64,000 nt of DNA from an uncultured Oscillospiraceae bacterium (GTDB lineage: Bacteria; Bacillota; Clostridia; Oscillospirales; Ruminococcaceae). The translations under genes were made by a program, and so were the position numbers. The notes beneath the pieces are model-generated. The model was given only the letters and a program-made list of their open reading frames with translations, was not told the origin of the DNA and did no database searches. How positions within the stretch are numbered: the first letter of the stretch is position 1; every line of letters begins with the position of its first letter. The stretch lies in the NCBI GenBank assembly GCA_934446565.1, contig CAKSEO010000001.1, forward strand, positions 35,586-99,585, written 5' to 3'. Of the stretch, positions 15,936 to 25,016 are shown in pieces.

Positions 15936-17651
15936 ATGAACGAATCAAACAACGAAAACCTCGAGCAGGAGCAGACTGCGACTGCCGCTGAAAACGTTTC
16001 CCCCGCAGAGGAAAGCAAGCCGGAGGGAACAGCAAAGCCCGCCAAGAAGCAGGCTGATATACAGAACGGCAATCCTGCCGCTAGAAAACGCACATTTAAT
16101 AAGCGCAACTTAAAGCACGGTACAATGGCGGTCGTACTGACGGTGCTTTTCATCGCCGCAGTTGTAGTGCTGAACGTTATCGTCGGCATAATCTCCGACC
16201 GTATTGACACAACTGCCGACCTCACCGATACGGGTATCTACACCCTCGACGAGGCTACTACTAACTACCTTTCCGGACTTGACAAGGACGTCACTGTTTC
16301 TGTCATGAATTCCGAAACCAGTTTCGAAAGCGGCAGTTCTTTCTATAAGAGCGTAAACGAGCTGCTCAACAAGATGGCTATGGAGAACGAGCACTTCAAG
16401 CTCCAGTACCTCCAGATAGACCAGAACCCGGATTTTACTTCCAGATTCAACGGCGAGACCCTCTCCGAAAACTACATCGTCGTAGAGTCCAAGGACACCA
16501 ACCGCCACCGCATAATCACCCCCGGCGAGTACTTTTCCTGCCCGACATTCCGCGATAATCTGTCGCAATACGGCTATCCGGAAACCTACATCGAGCAGTA
16601 TGTCAACCAGTATGTCAACAGCTCCTACGCGTCCCAGATAATCGAGGGCAGCAACGTGGAGCAGGCGGCTATCTCCGCGATAATGTACGTCACCAACACC
16701 GACCCGGTACGCGTTGCGTTCACCGAGGGCTTCGGCGAGGCTGACAGCAGCTCGCTTTCTTCGCTGCTCAGCAAGAACGGCTACGACATCGAGACAATCA
16801 ATCTACAGCAGGTCGCGGAAGTTGACACCGACATCGACTACATCGTAATGTACGCTCCGTCGATGGACTACGACAACGACAGCCTTACAAAGCTGTCCGC
16901 ATTCCTGGATAACGGCGGCGCGTTCGGAAAGAACCTGATATACTTCGCTTCCTACAGCCAGCCGGACTACGCGCCCGAGAACGACGACGACAGTTCCATG
17001 AAGAATCTCGCGTCTTTCCTCGCTGAGTGGGGTGTTTCCATCGGCGACAGCCTGGTGCTCCAGAGCAACACCGAGTATTCCTACGGCAACATGGAGTATG
17101 TTCACCTCCAGCAGATACAGGATACCGACTACGCCGGAAGTACCTACGGCAGCAGCCTCATCACCTACGACGCGTACATCCGTCCCGTTCAGCAGATATG
17201 GGAGGGCGGCACCAAGGGCAGCGTTGAGCAGGAGGTCCTGATAAAGAGCTACGACGGAGCTTACCTCCGTCCGATAAGCACGCTTTCCGACAGCGATTTC
17301 AACAAGTCCGGAGCTGAATCCGGCACGTTCAACGACGCTGTTGTCGCGTACAAGGTCCACAGCAACACGCAGGACGTCACCAGGGTGGTCGCGTTCGGTT
17401 CTGACATGATATGCAACAGCATGTTCATGAGCTACGCGAACTCCAACAACCAGGACTTCATGATAAATATGTTCAACTATATCTCCGGCAAGACCGAGGG
17501 TATCACTATCACGGCAAAGTCGTTCAGCAACGTCGGCTTTGAGGTCAACCAGGGCAACGCGAATATCCTCGCGGTAGTTCTGTGCATCATCGTGCCGGTA
17601 GTCGTTATCGTTGCCGGTATAGTCATCTGGGTGCGCAGGAGGCACAGATAA
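15936..17651 (+). CDS. GldG-like ABC-associated membrane protein
   Basis: A 571-residue protein of the GldG / ABC auxiliary family. The N-terminus is a Glu-rich cytoplasmic segment of about 60 residues, then one membrane helix (MAVVLTVLFIAAVVVLNVIV). The large extracytoplasmic part starts with DLTDTGIYTLDEATTNYL, typical of the family (these substrates often begin 'D T ... YTLS'). A second membrane helix and RRRHR lie at the very C-terminus. AAAGGGGGAG precedes the ATG at 15936; an earlier in-frame ATG at 15897 lies inside the permease gene and lacks a binding site. It ends one base before the next gene. Confidence 0.85.
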   Translation: MNESNNENLEQEQTATAAENVSPAEESKPEGTAKPAKKQADIQNGNPAARKRTFNKRNLKHGTMAVVLTVLFIAAVVVLNVIVGIISDRIDTTADLTDTGIYTLDEATTNYLSGLDKDVTVSVMNSETSFESGSSFYKSVNELLNKMAMENEHFKLQYLQIDQNPDFTSRFNGETLSENYIVVESKDTNRHRIITPGEYFSCPTFRDNLSQYGYPETYIEQYVNQYVNSSYASQIIEGSNVEQAAISAIMYVTNTDPVRVAFTEGFGEADSSSLSSLLSKNGYDIETINLQQVAEVDTDIDYIVMYAPSMDYDNDSLTKLSAFLDNGGAFGKNLIYFASYSQPDYAPENDDDSSMKNLASFLAEWGVSIGDSLVLQSNTEYSYGNMEYVHLQQIQDTDYAGSTYGSSLITYDAYIRPVQQIWEGGTKGSVEQEVLIKSYDGAYLRPISTLSDSDFNKSGAESGTFNDAVVAYKVHSNTQDVTRVVAFGSDMICNSMFMSYANSNNQDFMINMFNYISGKTEGITITAKSFSNVGFEVNQGNANILAVVLCIIVPVVVIVAGIVIWVRRRHR

Positions 17652-19274
17652 ATGGCAAAGCTTTCTAAAACCACAAAGACCGTTATCATCGCTGCGGCTG
17701 TGCTCCTGGCAATGGGCGCGGTGCTGCTGGTGCTGGTCATGACGGGCGGTGACGGCTCCGGAAACTCGACTGTTTCCGGGCAGTCCGGCACGGCGGAGTC
17801 CTCCGGGACTTCCGACGCGACTGATTCCGGCAGCGACAGCAGTTCCACTGCTTCCCAGGCTGATGAGAAGGTCACCATCAACAGCTACGAGCAGGAGAAC
17901 GTGCTGAAGCTCGAGGTCGTGAACCAGACCGGAAGTTTCTCGTTCGACCGTGCGTCCAGGGAGGTTTCTTCCACGGATGACGACGGCAACGTCAACACTT
18001 CTACTCAGTACTACTGGACCAGCCCGGAGCTTGACGGCATTTCACGCAACGATTCCACTATAGGAGCATTCGTCCGCAGCATGGCGGGGCTGTCCGCTTC
18101 CTCTATGGTCGAGGAGAACGCCGCGGACCTCGATAAGTACGGACTTGCCGAGCCGCTTTCCGACGTCAAGATGACGTTCGACGACGGCTCAACTAACGAG
18201 GTGCTTTTCGGTATCCGCAATCCGGCTGCTTCCAACTACGTTTACTGCTGCGTAAAGGGCAGCAGCGACGTTATGCAGGTCAGCTACTACAGCACCGGAA
18301 GCGCGTTCTACGATATCAAGGATTTCGTGAGCCTGGTGCTTACCGACTCCTATGACGCGAACAATCCGCAGGAGCTGGAGTATCTCACAATCGAACGCAA
18401 GGACCTTTCCGAGCCGGTGGAGATCGAATATATGTTCGATGTTGCGGCTGAGGCTGAGGACGAGGATTCCGTTGTCACCACGTTCAATTCCCACCGCATA
18501 ACCTCTCCGATAACCGCGGAGCTGGACACCACCAGCGGTCAGACGATATGCTATGGGCTGTACGCGCTCAGCGCCGCTTCCTGCCAGTACATCGACCCGA
18601 CCGATGAGGACATCGCACAGACCGGGCTTGACGACCCCTATTGCCGTATCAGTTTCAAGTACGGCGGCAAGGCGCGGGTACTCCTGCTCGGAAACGAGAT
18701 AAGGGAATCCGGCGACGATTCCGACGGCGAGAGCCTTTCCTCCGTCACCGGGTACTACGCGATGTTCGAGGGCGACAGGCTCATCTACGCTATAAGCACT
18801 TCCAACGCGCCGTGGTACACTTTCAAGGTCCAGGACATCATGTCGCGCAGACCTATCTCGCCGTACATCTATACGGTAGATAAGCTGACAGTGACTACCC
18901 CGGACGGCGAGTATGTGTTCACAGTTGACGGCGACTCCGACGAGCACTCTTTCTACTACAACGGGGAGGCGCTGGACGATTCCAGCTTCAAGAGCTTCTA
19001 TCAGCACCTGATCACCTCGATGGGCGAGGAGCTGTTCTTCGAGGAGGCAGACTACGAGCCGTACATCAAGGTGCAGTTCGACTACCGCGAGGAGTACTAC
19101 GACACCTACGGCAGGAGCAGCGACGTGCTGGAATTCTACAAGTCCGACGACCGCAAGAGCATAGTCCGCGTAAACGGGGATGTGCTTTACAAGGTGCGTC
19201 AGGTCTACACAGACAGGCTGCTCAGCAACCTTGACGCGCTGCTGAACGGCGGCAACATCGAGCTTAACTGGTAA
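17652..19274 (+). CDS. DUF4340-like membrane-anchored protein
   Basis: A 540-residue protein with an N-terminal membrane anchor (VIIAAAVLLAMGAVLLVLVM), a low-complexity Ser/Thr/Gly linker (about 37-75) and a large extracytoplasmic region with repeated beta-rich units. DUF4340 proteins commonly follow GldFG-type exporters and are thought to work with them; this position supports the assignment. Its start directly abuts the GldG-like stop. No catalytic motif is apparent. Confidence 0.8.
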   Translation: MAKLSKTTKTVIIAAAVLLAMGAVLLVLVMTGGDGSGNSTVSGQSGTAESSGTSDATDSGSDSSSTASQADEKVTINSYEQENVLKLEVVNQTGSFSFDRASREVSSTDDDGNVNTSTQYYWTSPELDGISRNDSTIGAFVRSMAGLSASSMVEENAADLDKYGLAEPLSDVKMTFDDGSTNEVLFGIRNPAASNYVYCCVKGSSDVMQVSYYSTGSAFYDIKDFVSLVLTDSYDANNPQELEYLTIERKDLSEPVEIEYMFDVAAEAEDEDSVVTTFNSHRITSPITAELDTTSGQTICYGLYALSAASCQYIDPTDEDIAQTGLDDPYCRISFKYGGKARVLLLGNEIRESGDDSDGESLSSVTGYYAMFEGDRLIYAISTSNAPWYTFKVQDIMSRRPISPYIYTVDKLTVTTPDGEYVFTVDGDSDEHSFYYNGEALDDSSFKSFYQHLITSMGEELFFEEADYEPYIKVQFDYREEYYDTYGRSSDVLEFYKSDDRKSIVRVNGDVLYKVRQVYTDRLLSNLDALLNGGNIELNW

Positions 19275-19312
19275 GCTGCGCTGGTAATTCACTGTTACGC
19301 TGGTAACGCAAC

Positions 19313-19336
19313 GGAGCGCGGGTCTGTCCGCGCTCC
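19313..19336 (+). other. Strong hairpin after the exporter operon
   Basis: GGAGCGCGG pairs with CCGCGCTCC around GTCTGT. No U-run follows, so it may protect or delimit the upstream mRNA rather than terminate it. Confidence 0.5.
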
Positions 19337-19378
19337 CTGACCGTGTTAAAAATAGATTTATATATGGAGGTAATTACA

Positions 19379-19663
19379 ATGGCTGAAAGTAACTTTATTT
19401 ACTACCGTGGATTCCCGATGGTGAGAAGCGGAAACGAGATCTACTACGGGAGCATGGGCGACAGATTCGTCACCAAGCTCACTATCCGCGAGAGCGAGAA
19501 ATACAAGGACGCCGAGATACCTACCAAGGTCATGGTACAGATGATACCCACCGCGCCTACGCCGGAGGATCTTGCCAAGATAAAGAAGGGCGAGATGAAC
19601 AGCCTTTACGAGGCGCTCGACACAGCTCATGTATGGCTCACAAAGGAACTCTTTGGAGCATGA
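19379..19663 (+). CDS. Small conserved-looking protein of unknown function
   Basis: A 94-residue soluble protein beginning AESNFIYYRGFPMVRSGNEIYYG and ending HVWLTKELFGA. TGGAGG lies about nine bases before the ATG at 19379; a frame-internal ATG at 19343 has no binding site. The codon usage matches neighbouring genes and the good ribosome binding site supports a real gene. I recognise no domain. It is followed by two hairpins and lies convergent to the minus-strand gene at 19755. Confidence 0.7.
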   Translation: MAESNFIYYRGFPMVRSGNEIYYGSMGDRFVTKLTIRESEKYKDAEIPTKVMVQMIPTAPTPEDLAKIKKGEMNSLYEALDTAHVWLTKELFGA

Positions 19664-19671
19664 TTTTATTA

Positions 19672-19700
19672 CGGCGGGCAGGCAGCTGCCCGCCGTTTGC
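19672..19700 (+). terminator. Terminator-like hairpin after the small gene at 19379
   Basis: CGGCGGGCAG (19672-19681) pairs with CTGCCCGCCG (19686-19695) around GCAG, followed by only three Ts. It probably works together with the next hairpin. Confidence 0.55.
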
Positions 19701-19703
19701 AGC

Positions 19704-19745
19704 AAAAAAACACCGGGCAGCTGGACTGCCCGGTGTTTGATTTTT
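19704..19745. terminator. Bidirectional intrinsic terminator between convergent genes
   Basis: CACCGGGCAG (19711-19720) pairs perfectly with CTGCCCGGTG (19726-19735). AAAAAAA on its left and TTTGATTTTT on its right give U-runs for both directions, serving the plus-strand gene ending at 19663 and the minus-strand gene ending at 19755. Confidence 0.9.
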
Positions 19746-19754
19746 ATTTTGCGC

Positions 19755-20024
19755 TTAAACCTGCTCGGTCTCCTCGGGAGAAGTGGAGATGGAAGTGCGC
19801 TTTACGCGGTTGCGGCTGATGAACTCATATTCGTTCTCGTTGTATGCGCTGATCTCGTTCAGCCAGTAGCTTACGCGGTAGTTGCCAACGTCGATTACGG
19901 CAAAGTTTGCTGTAGTGTTCACGAACTTTACCTCGCCCTGTACAAGAGGCCTTATGTTGCCCTCGCCGCTGAAATAGTCCTTGAGCCTTACAACGACCTT
20001 ATCACCAACATGGATTTCCCCCAT
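19755..20024 (-). CDS. Small beta-rich protein of unknown function
   Basis: An 89-residue protein starting GEIHVGDKVVVRLKDYFSGEGNIRPLVQGEV, which reads like an SH3-like or KOW-type barrel, followed by FAVIDVGNYRVSYWLNEISAY. It has its own perfect promoter (20079-20107), an AAAGGAGG binding site ahead of the ATG at 20024 and a strong terminator, so it is a stand-alone, probably well expressed gene. No family is recognised; an RNA- or DNA-binding role would be a guess based on fold impression only. Confidence 0.75.
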   Translation of the reverse strand: MGEIHVGDKVVVRLKDYFSGEGNIRPLVQGEVKFVNTTANFAVIDVGNYRVSYWLNEISAYNENEYEFISRNRVKRTSISTSPEETEQV

Positions 20025-20078
20025 TTTTCGTGTCCTCCTTTGTTATGTCTGCGAATATCGTCAGAATTTACAACAGTA

Positions 20079-20107
20079 ATTGTAACACATATTACACAAC
20101 CTGTCAA
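20079..20107 (-). promoter_or_regulatory. Promoter of the small minus-strand gene
   Basis: Minus strand TTGACA (complement of 20102-20107), 17 bases, TACAAT (complement of 20079-20084). Confidence 0.85.
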
Positions 20108-20282
20108 GCGGGATTCAAAAAAAATCGCAGATTTCGCTGAAACTCGTTGATTTTTAGTTTGTTTTAGTGGTTTTGCAAATATTATCTGTCACAGTTTTGG
20201 TGAATATAACGAATCCACATGTGGAAAGTTACGGGCAATTTCTCCAGATGTCAGCAGATACCAGAGGTGGTGTGAATTACTA

Positions 20283-20311
20283 TTGACTTTTTTATCAATA
20301 TATAGTATCAT
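20283..20311 (+). promoter_or_regulatory. Promoter of the ferredoxin-type gene
   Basis: TTGACT (20283-20288), 17 bases, TATCAT (20306-20311). Confidence 0.7.
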
Positions 20312-20357
20312 GTCCTTAGGCTGAACGCCATATAATACTTGAAATGGAGTGGATAAG

Positions 20358-21065
20358 ATGATCAGACAGATCATACACATAGACGAGGAAAAATGCAACG
20401 GCTGCGGGCTGTGCGCCAACGCCTGCAAGGAGGCGGCTATCGGTATCGTAAACGGCAAGGCGAAGCTATTGCGCGAGGACTTCTGCGACGGGCTTGGAAA
20501 CTGCCTGCCCGCCTGTCCGATGAATGCGATAAGCTTTGTGCAGCGCGAGGCTCCCGAGTTCGACGAGGAGGCTGTAAAGCGTCACCTGGAGGCGCACAAA
20601 CAGCCGGAGCCTGCAAAGGAGGCTCCCAAATTCACCGGATGTCCCGGCATGAGGATGGCGCAGATGAAGCCGAAATCCGCCCCCGCTGCGGGCGAGGTGC
20701 CGAGCATGCTTTCCCAGTGGCCGGTGCAGATAAAGCTTGCAGGGGTGCAGGCTCCGTACTTCAGGGGCTGCGACCTGCTTATTGCCGCTGACTGCACTGC
20801 CTACGCCTACGGGGATTTCCACCGAAGGTACATCAAGGGCAGGGTGACGCTTATCGGCTGCCCGAAGCTCGACGACACCGACTACGCCGAGAAGCTCGGG
20901 GACATTATCCGTGCAAACGACATCAGGAGCATTACCGTCGCAAGGATGGAGGTGCCCTGCTGCGGAGGTATCGAGAATGCGGTATTACGCGCTGTCAAAG
21001 CGTCTGGAAAGGATATCCCGGTAAAGGTGGATATCATCACCACCGATGGACAGGTGATAGGTTAA
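20358..21065 (+). CDS. 4Fe-4S ferredoxin-type iron-sulfur protein
   Basis: A 235-residue cytoplasmic protein. Near the N-terminus are two cluster-binding sets: CNGCGLCANAC and, in a less regular form, CDGLGNCLPAC followed by P. A charged linker (about 70-110) leads to a C-terminal domain with FRGCDLLIAADCTAYAYG, LIGCPKLDD and VPCCGGIENAV, Cys-rich and conserved among anaerobes. The domain probably senses or transfers electrons; no partner oxidoreductase is nearby. GGAG at 20346-20349 supports the ATG at 20358 over the in-frame GTG at 20349. It forms its own transcription unit with promoter and terminator. Confidence 0.85.
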   Translation: MIRQIIHIDEEKCNGCGLCANACKEAAIGIVNGKAKLLREDFCDGLGNCLPACPMNAISFVQREAPEFDEEAVKRHLEAHKQPEPAKEAPKFTGCPGMRMAQMKPKSAPAAGEVPSMLSQWPVQIKLAGVQAPYFRGCDLLIAADCTAYAYGDFHRRYIKGRVTLIGCPKLDDTDYAEKLGDIIRANDIRSITVARMEVPCCGGIENAVLRAVKASGKDIPVKVDIITTDGQVIG

Positions 21066-21074
21066 TTTACATTC

Positions 21075-21105
21075 AAGGAGCTGTAACTTTTTGCAGCTCC
21101 TTTTT
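21075..21105 (+). terminator. Terminator after the ferredoxin-type gene
   Basis: AAGGAGCTG (21075-21083) pairs with CAGCTCCTT (21094-21102), followed by further Ts. Confidence 0.85.
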
Positions 21106-21135
21106 GCTGTTCCGCAAAATGTCACCTGATTTTCA

Positions 21136-21164
21136 TTGACAAATACCCGATATAGTGGTATAAT
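21136..21164 (+). promoter_or_regulatory. Promoter of the radical SAM-ruv operon
   Basis: Perfect TTGACA (21136-21141), 17 bases, perfect TATAAT (21159-21164). Confidence 0.9.
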
Positions 21165-21198
21165 AAAATGAATATTTCTATTCAAGAGGTGTTTTTAA

Positions 21199-21816
21199 AT
21201 GACTATATTTTACAAATTCGACGGTCAGATGTACATTAATATAACAAACGGCTGTCCCTGCGACTGCGTATTCTGCCTGCGGAACAATTCAGATTCCGTC
21301 AAGGACAACGACAGCTTGTGGCTGGAGCATGAGCCCTCTTTCGAGGAGATCGTGGACGCTTATGAGAAGTTCGACAAGACCGGATGCACCCATGCAATCT
21401 TCTGCGGTTACGGCGAGCCTACCGTTCGTGCGGACATGCTGGTTAAAACTGCGCAGTACATCCGGGAGCATTCTGATATGAAGATACGGCTCAACACCAA
21501 CGGACTGGTCCGCATGATCCACCCGAAGTTCGATATCAAGCAGTTCCGTGGACTTATCGACATCGCCTCCATCAGTCTCAACGCTCCGGACGCCAAGCGC
21601 TACAACGAGGTGACAAGACCGCATTTTGGCGAGCCTGCTTTCCAGGCTATGCTGGATTTCGCCCGGGATATGAAGGACATGGGCGTACAGGTGAAGTTCA
21701 CGGTTGTTGACGTTATCACCAAGGACGAGATAGACCGCTGCCAGCAGCTTGCGGACAACATGGAAATTCCGCTCAGGGTCCGCGAATACATCTCCGACAA
21801 CGAAAGCTACACATGA
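21199..21816 (+). CDS. Radical SAM protein, TatD-linked type
   Basis: A 205-residue radical SAM enzyme. The cluster motif is C19-x3-C23-x2-C26 in TNGCPCDCVFC. FCGYGEPTVR supplies the usual GGE-like S-adenosylmethionine contact, and SISLNAPD and the partial barrel follow. The short length and the YINITNGCPCDCVFCLR start match the family named TatD-associated radical SAM, though tatD is not next to it here. AGAGGTG lies ahead of the ATG. It overlaps ruvC by ATGA, so both are coupled. Its substrate is unknown; an RNA or DNA repair link is only suggested by the neighbourhood. Confidence 0.85.
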   Translation: MTIFYKFDGQMYINITNGCPCDCVFCLRNNSDSVKDNDSLWLEHEPSFEEIVDAYEKFDKTGCTHAIFCGYGEPTVRADMLVKTAQYIREHSDMKIRLNTNGLVRMIHPKFDIKQFRGLIDIASISLNAPDAKRYNEVTRPHFGEPAFQAMLDFARDMKDMGVQVKFTVVDVITKDEIDRCQQLADNMEIPLRVREYISDNESYT

Positions 21817-22364
21817 GGATAATCGGTATCGACCCGGGTTACGCCATTGTCGGTTACGGAGTGCTGGACTACGAAAAGTCCCGGTTTTCCGTGGTGAATT
21901 ACGGCGCGATAACTACTGCGGCGGGCACTAGCTTCGATCACAGGCTGATGGAGATATACGACGACATGTGCACCGTCCTTGACATGTTCAAGCCGGACTG
22001 CATGTCCATCGAAAAGCTCTATTTCACCAACAACAAAACTACCGGTATCGACGTTGCACAGGCGCGCGGGATAATTCTGCTGACGGCGGTGCAGCGCGAT
22101 ATCGAAATTTACGAATACACTCCCATGCAGGTCAAGCAGGCGGTGGTGGGTTACGGCAAGGCTGAAAAGCACCAGGTGCAGGAAATGGTGAAAAATATCC
22201 TCCACCTGACTGAGATACCAAAGCCCGACGACACTGCGGACGCAGTAGCGCTTGCTATCTGCCACGGGCATTCCAGTGGGTCGCAGCTTTCAAGGCTCAT
22301 CGCAAAAGCCACGGAAAACGACGGCGCAATGGGAAAAATATACCACAAAAGTGACAAGAGGTAA
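21813..22364 (+). CDS. ruvC: Holliday junction endonuclease RuvC
   Basis: The resolvase that cuts Holliday junctions. It has 183 residues. The first acidic residue sits in IIGIDPGYAIVGYGV, the second in MSIEKLYFTNNKTT, and the last acidic pair in KPDDTADAVALAICH. It starts inside the end of the radical SAM gene (ATGA) and precedes ruvA by five bases. The AAEALNQ-like region has VAQARGIILL as in the family. Confidence 0.96.
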   Translation: MRIIGIDPGYAIVGYGVLDYEKSRFSVVNYGAITTAAGTSFDHRLMEIYDDMCTVLDMFKPDCMSIEKLYFTNNKTTGIDVAQARGIILLTAVQRDIEIYEYTPMQVKQAVVGYGKAEKHQVQEMVKNILHLTEIPKPDDTADAVALAICHGHSSGSQLSRLIAKATENDGAMGKIYHKSDKR

Positions 22365-22369
22365 AATTC

Positions 22370-22969
22370 ATGATATACAGCTTACATGGCGAACTTATCC
22401 ATACGGAGCCTAATCTAGCGGTCGTTGAATGCGGCGGAGTGGGCTACGCATGCCGCACCACGATGAACACGCTAAAGCAGATAGGCAGCAGCGGGGAAGT
22501 AAAGCTGTTCACACAGCTCAATGTCCGCGAGGACGCTGTTGACCTGTTCGGTTTCGCTGATACGGCGGAATTGCAGGCGTTCAAGCAGCTCACTTCCGTT
22601 TCCGGCGTGGGACCTAAAGCGGCGCTTGCGATTCTTTCCGACCTCACACCGTCCAAACTGGCGCTGTGCATCACCACCGGCGACAGCAAGACCCTGACCC
22701 GCTCGCCGGGCATCGGCAACAAGATAGCTCAGCGCATCGTAATGGAGCTCAAGGACAAGGTCGCAAAGGAGCAGCACATTTCCGCGTCCGATTTCGGCAC
22801 AGAGCCTGTAACAGCTGCGGCGGTCGGCGGGAATGCCGCTGCGGAGGCTATCACCGCGCTCTGCGTGCTGGGATTCGCGCTGCCACAGGCTCAGGCGGCA
22901 CTTGCCGGAGCCGACCCGGACAGCAGCGTTGAGGAGCTTATTAAGTACGCGCTCAAGCATTTGGGCTGA
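22370..22969 (+). CDS. ruvA: Holliday junction DNA helicase subunit RuvA
   Basis: Binds the four-way junction and loads RuvB. It has 199 residues: an N-terminal OB-fold (MIYSLHGELIH ... VECGGVGYACR), tandem helix-hairpin-helix motifs (SVSGVGPKAALAIL and RSPGIGNKIAQRIVMELKDK), an acidic linker and a C-terminal RuvB-contact domain (AAAEAITALCVLGF to LIKYALKHLG). A ribosome binding site AAGAGG lies ahead of it. Confidence 0.97.
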   Translation: MIYSLHGELIHTEPNLAVVECGGVGYACRTTMNTLKQIGSSGEVKLFTQLNVREDAVDLFGFADTAELQAFKQLTSVSGVGPKAALAILSDLTPSKLALCITTGDSKTLTRSPGIGNKIAQRIVMELKDKVAKEQHISASDFGTEPVTAAAVGGNAAAEAITALCVLGFALPQAQAALAGADPDSSVEELIKYALKHLG

Positions 22970-23002
22970 TTTCGAAATTTATGACGGCGGGAGGTGAGCG
23001 CC

Positions 23003-23941
23003 TTGAAAAAGGACTTCGATGTTCTCGAGAAGATATTCATGATAATCGCGTTGTGCGAGGCAGTGTTCTTCGTGCTGTTCGTTATGGCTGGGGACGACGA
23101 CCGTTACAAGGTGATGTGCATGACCGGCGTTGTCGTTGCAGGTGCAACTGCGGTCATCATGGCGATGGCGTCGCTGCTTGCCGGACTTAAAATCGTATTG
23201 TCGGACCGCAGGGCTGCCCGCCGGGCGCTCGGAAAGCACGGTCTCCGTGTAATGTGGCATGACGTTGGCGCACGTTATGCGTACAAGGGTATCCTTATGC
23301 TGACGAAAGGGCGCTACCACGAGGCGGAGGAGAATCTCATGCGCTCGCTCAGCCTTTCGGATAACCGTCAGAACCAGCATTTCTGCATTGAGTGGCTGAT
23401 AAAGCTTTACGAAGCGCAGGAGAACGACGGAAAACTCATGTGGGCTTTCCGCAAAGCTGTGGAAATAGCTCCCGACAACCCGGACGCGCAGTCCCGGCTG
23501 GGGCACGCTTACTACAACGATGGCAAGCTCAGCAACGCGGAATACTGCTTTGAGCAGGCGCTGCGTTACGACCCGAATTACGGGTATTCCTACTACAGCC
23601 TGGCGACTATCTACACGCTGCGCGGCGAGGACGAAAGGGCGCTGGAAACGCTCAAAAAGCTGGTGACTATCCAGGAGAACCACCCGCTTGTTTACGCAGA
23701 GCTTGCAACCTGGTACGCAATGCACGACGATGAGAAAAACGCCGAGGAAGCCTACGACAAGGCGATACTCTGCGGCTACAGGGAACCCGAGGAGCTTTCA
23801 AAGCGCATGACCGCGCTGCGCATGTTCAACCATGCGGAAAACGCTACGGGAGCTGACCTGCCGCGGGATTACTACAGATACATCGAAAAGGAAGAATCCG
23901 AGGAAACAGTAAAGGAAGATACAGATGCTGGAAATGTCTGA
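23003..23941 (+). CDS. Membrane-anchored TPR protein between ruvA and ruvB
   Basis: A 312-residue protein. Two membrane helices lie near the N-terminus ([19 protein letters not shown] and [19 protein letters not shown]). The rest consists of tetratricopeptide repeats in the cytoplasm, for example [21 protein letters not shown] cut by [21 protein letters not shown] and [29 protein letters not shown] places the start at TTG 23003; the GTG at 22994 is in frame but lies inside the binding site. It overlaps ruvB by 17 bases. TPR repeats bind proteins, so it may tether a partner to the membrane; a link to recombination rests only on position. Confidence 0.8.
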   Translation: MKKDFDVLEKIFMIIALCEAVFFVLFVMAGDDDRYKVMCMTGVVVAGATAVIMAMASLLAGLKIVLSDRRAARRALGKHGLRVMWHDVGARYAYKGILMLTKGRYHEAEENLMRSLSLSDNRQNQHFCIEWLIKLYEAQENDGKLMWAFRKAVEIAPDNPDAQSRLGHAYYNDGKLSNAEYCFEQALRYDPNYGYSYYSLATIYTLRGEDERALETLKKLVTIQENHPLVYAELATWYAMHDDEKNAEEAYDKAILCGYREPEELSKRMTALRMFNHAENATGADLPRDYYRYIEKEESEETVKEDTDAGNV

Positions 23942-24977
23942 ATTCAGGGCTGACAACGAGCGCAGTAACAGAATAGTCGAGCCGGAATATAATGAAACAG
24001 ATACCGATATCGAGTACTCGCTGCGCCCGAAGGTGCTTGACGAGTACATCGGTCAGGATAAGGTCAAGGAGAACATGAAGGTCTACATCGAAGCTGCGAA
24101 AAAGCGCGGCGAGTGTCTGGATCATGTTCTGCTCTACGGTCCTCCCGGACTTGGCAAGACCACCCTCTCCTGCATAATCGCAAACGAGATGGGCGTCAAT
24201 ATCCGCGTGACTTCCGGACCCGCCATCGAAAAGGCGGGCGACCTGGCGGCGCTGCTGACTAACCTCCAGCCCAACGACGTGCTTTTCATCGACGAGATAC
24301 ATCGCCTTTCCCGGCAGGTGGAGGAGGTGCTTTACCCCGCGATGGAGGACTACGTCCTGGATATAATCATGGGTAACGGACCATCGGCGCGGTCTATCCG
24401 CATAGACCTGCCGAAATTCACGCTGATAGGCGCTACGACGCGTTCCGGGCAGCTTTCCGCTCCGCTGCGCGACAGATTCGGCGTTATCCAGCGGCTGGAG
24501 CTGTACACCCCGGAGGAGCTGTGCAGTATCGTGCAGCGCTCGGCGATAATCCTTGCGATTCCATGCACTAAGGACGGAGCGATGGAGATAGCGAAGCGCT
24601 CCAGAGGTACTCCGCGTATCGCGAACCGCCTTTTAAAGCGCGTCCGCGACTATGCCGAGGTACTCGGCGACGGCAGGATAACTCAGGAGCTTGCGGATAT
24701 CGCGTTAGGTCGTGAGGATATCGACCATCTGGGGCTTGACCGGCTGGACAGACGGTTGCTTGAAATGATAATCAAGGGTTACAACGGCGGTCCGGTAGGG
24801 CTGGAAACGCTGGCTTCCGCGCTCGGCGAGGAGGCGGTCACGCTGGAGGAGGTCTGCGAGCCGTTCCTCATGCAGCTCGGGTTTATCGCGAGGACTCCCC
24901 GCGGACGTACCGCGACGGCGCTTGCTTATAAGCACCTGGGGATACTTCAGGACGGTCAGCAGCGGCTTGATTTTTGA
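23925..24977 (+). CDS. ruvB: Holliday junction branch migration ATPase RuvB
   Basis: The AAA+ motor of branch migration, 350 residues. Landmarks are the entry [18 protein letters not shown], Walker [12 protein letters not shown], Walker B FIDEIHRL, sensor 1 GATTRSG, arginine finger region APLRDRFG, and a C-terminal winged-helix domain ([28 protein letters not shown]). It starts within the TPR gene. glmM follows after a short gap. Confidence 0.97.
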   Translation: MLEMSEFRADNERSNRIVEPEYNETDTDIEYSLRPKVLDEYIGQDKVKENMKVYIEAAKKRGECLDHVLLYGPPGLGKTTLSCIIANEMGVNIRVTSGPAIEKAGDLAALLTNLQPNDVLFIDEIHRLSRQVEEVLYPAMEDYVLDIIMGNGPSARSIRIDLPKFTLIGATTRSGQLSAPLRDRFGVIQRLELYTPEELCSIVQRSAIILAIPCTKDGAMEIAKRSRGTPRIANRLLKRVRDYAEVLGDGRITQELADIALGREDIDHLGLDRLDRRLLEMIIKGYNGGPVGLETLASALGEEAVTLEEVCEPFLMQLGFIARTPRGRTATALAYKHLGILQDGQQRLDF

Positions 24978-25016
24978 GCATACACTAATTAAATATACAT
25001 AACGGGGGCAATAATA

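Larger units (their letters stand above)
20025..20357. other. Divergent intergenic region, 333 bases
   Basis: This AT-rich gap carries the minus-strand promoter at 20079-20107 and the plus-strand promoter at 20283-20311. Between them the only marked structure is a perfect 12-base palindrome, TCCACATGTGGA at 20214-20225. I see no ORF with a ribosome binding site. Confidence 0.7.
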
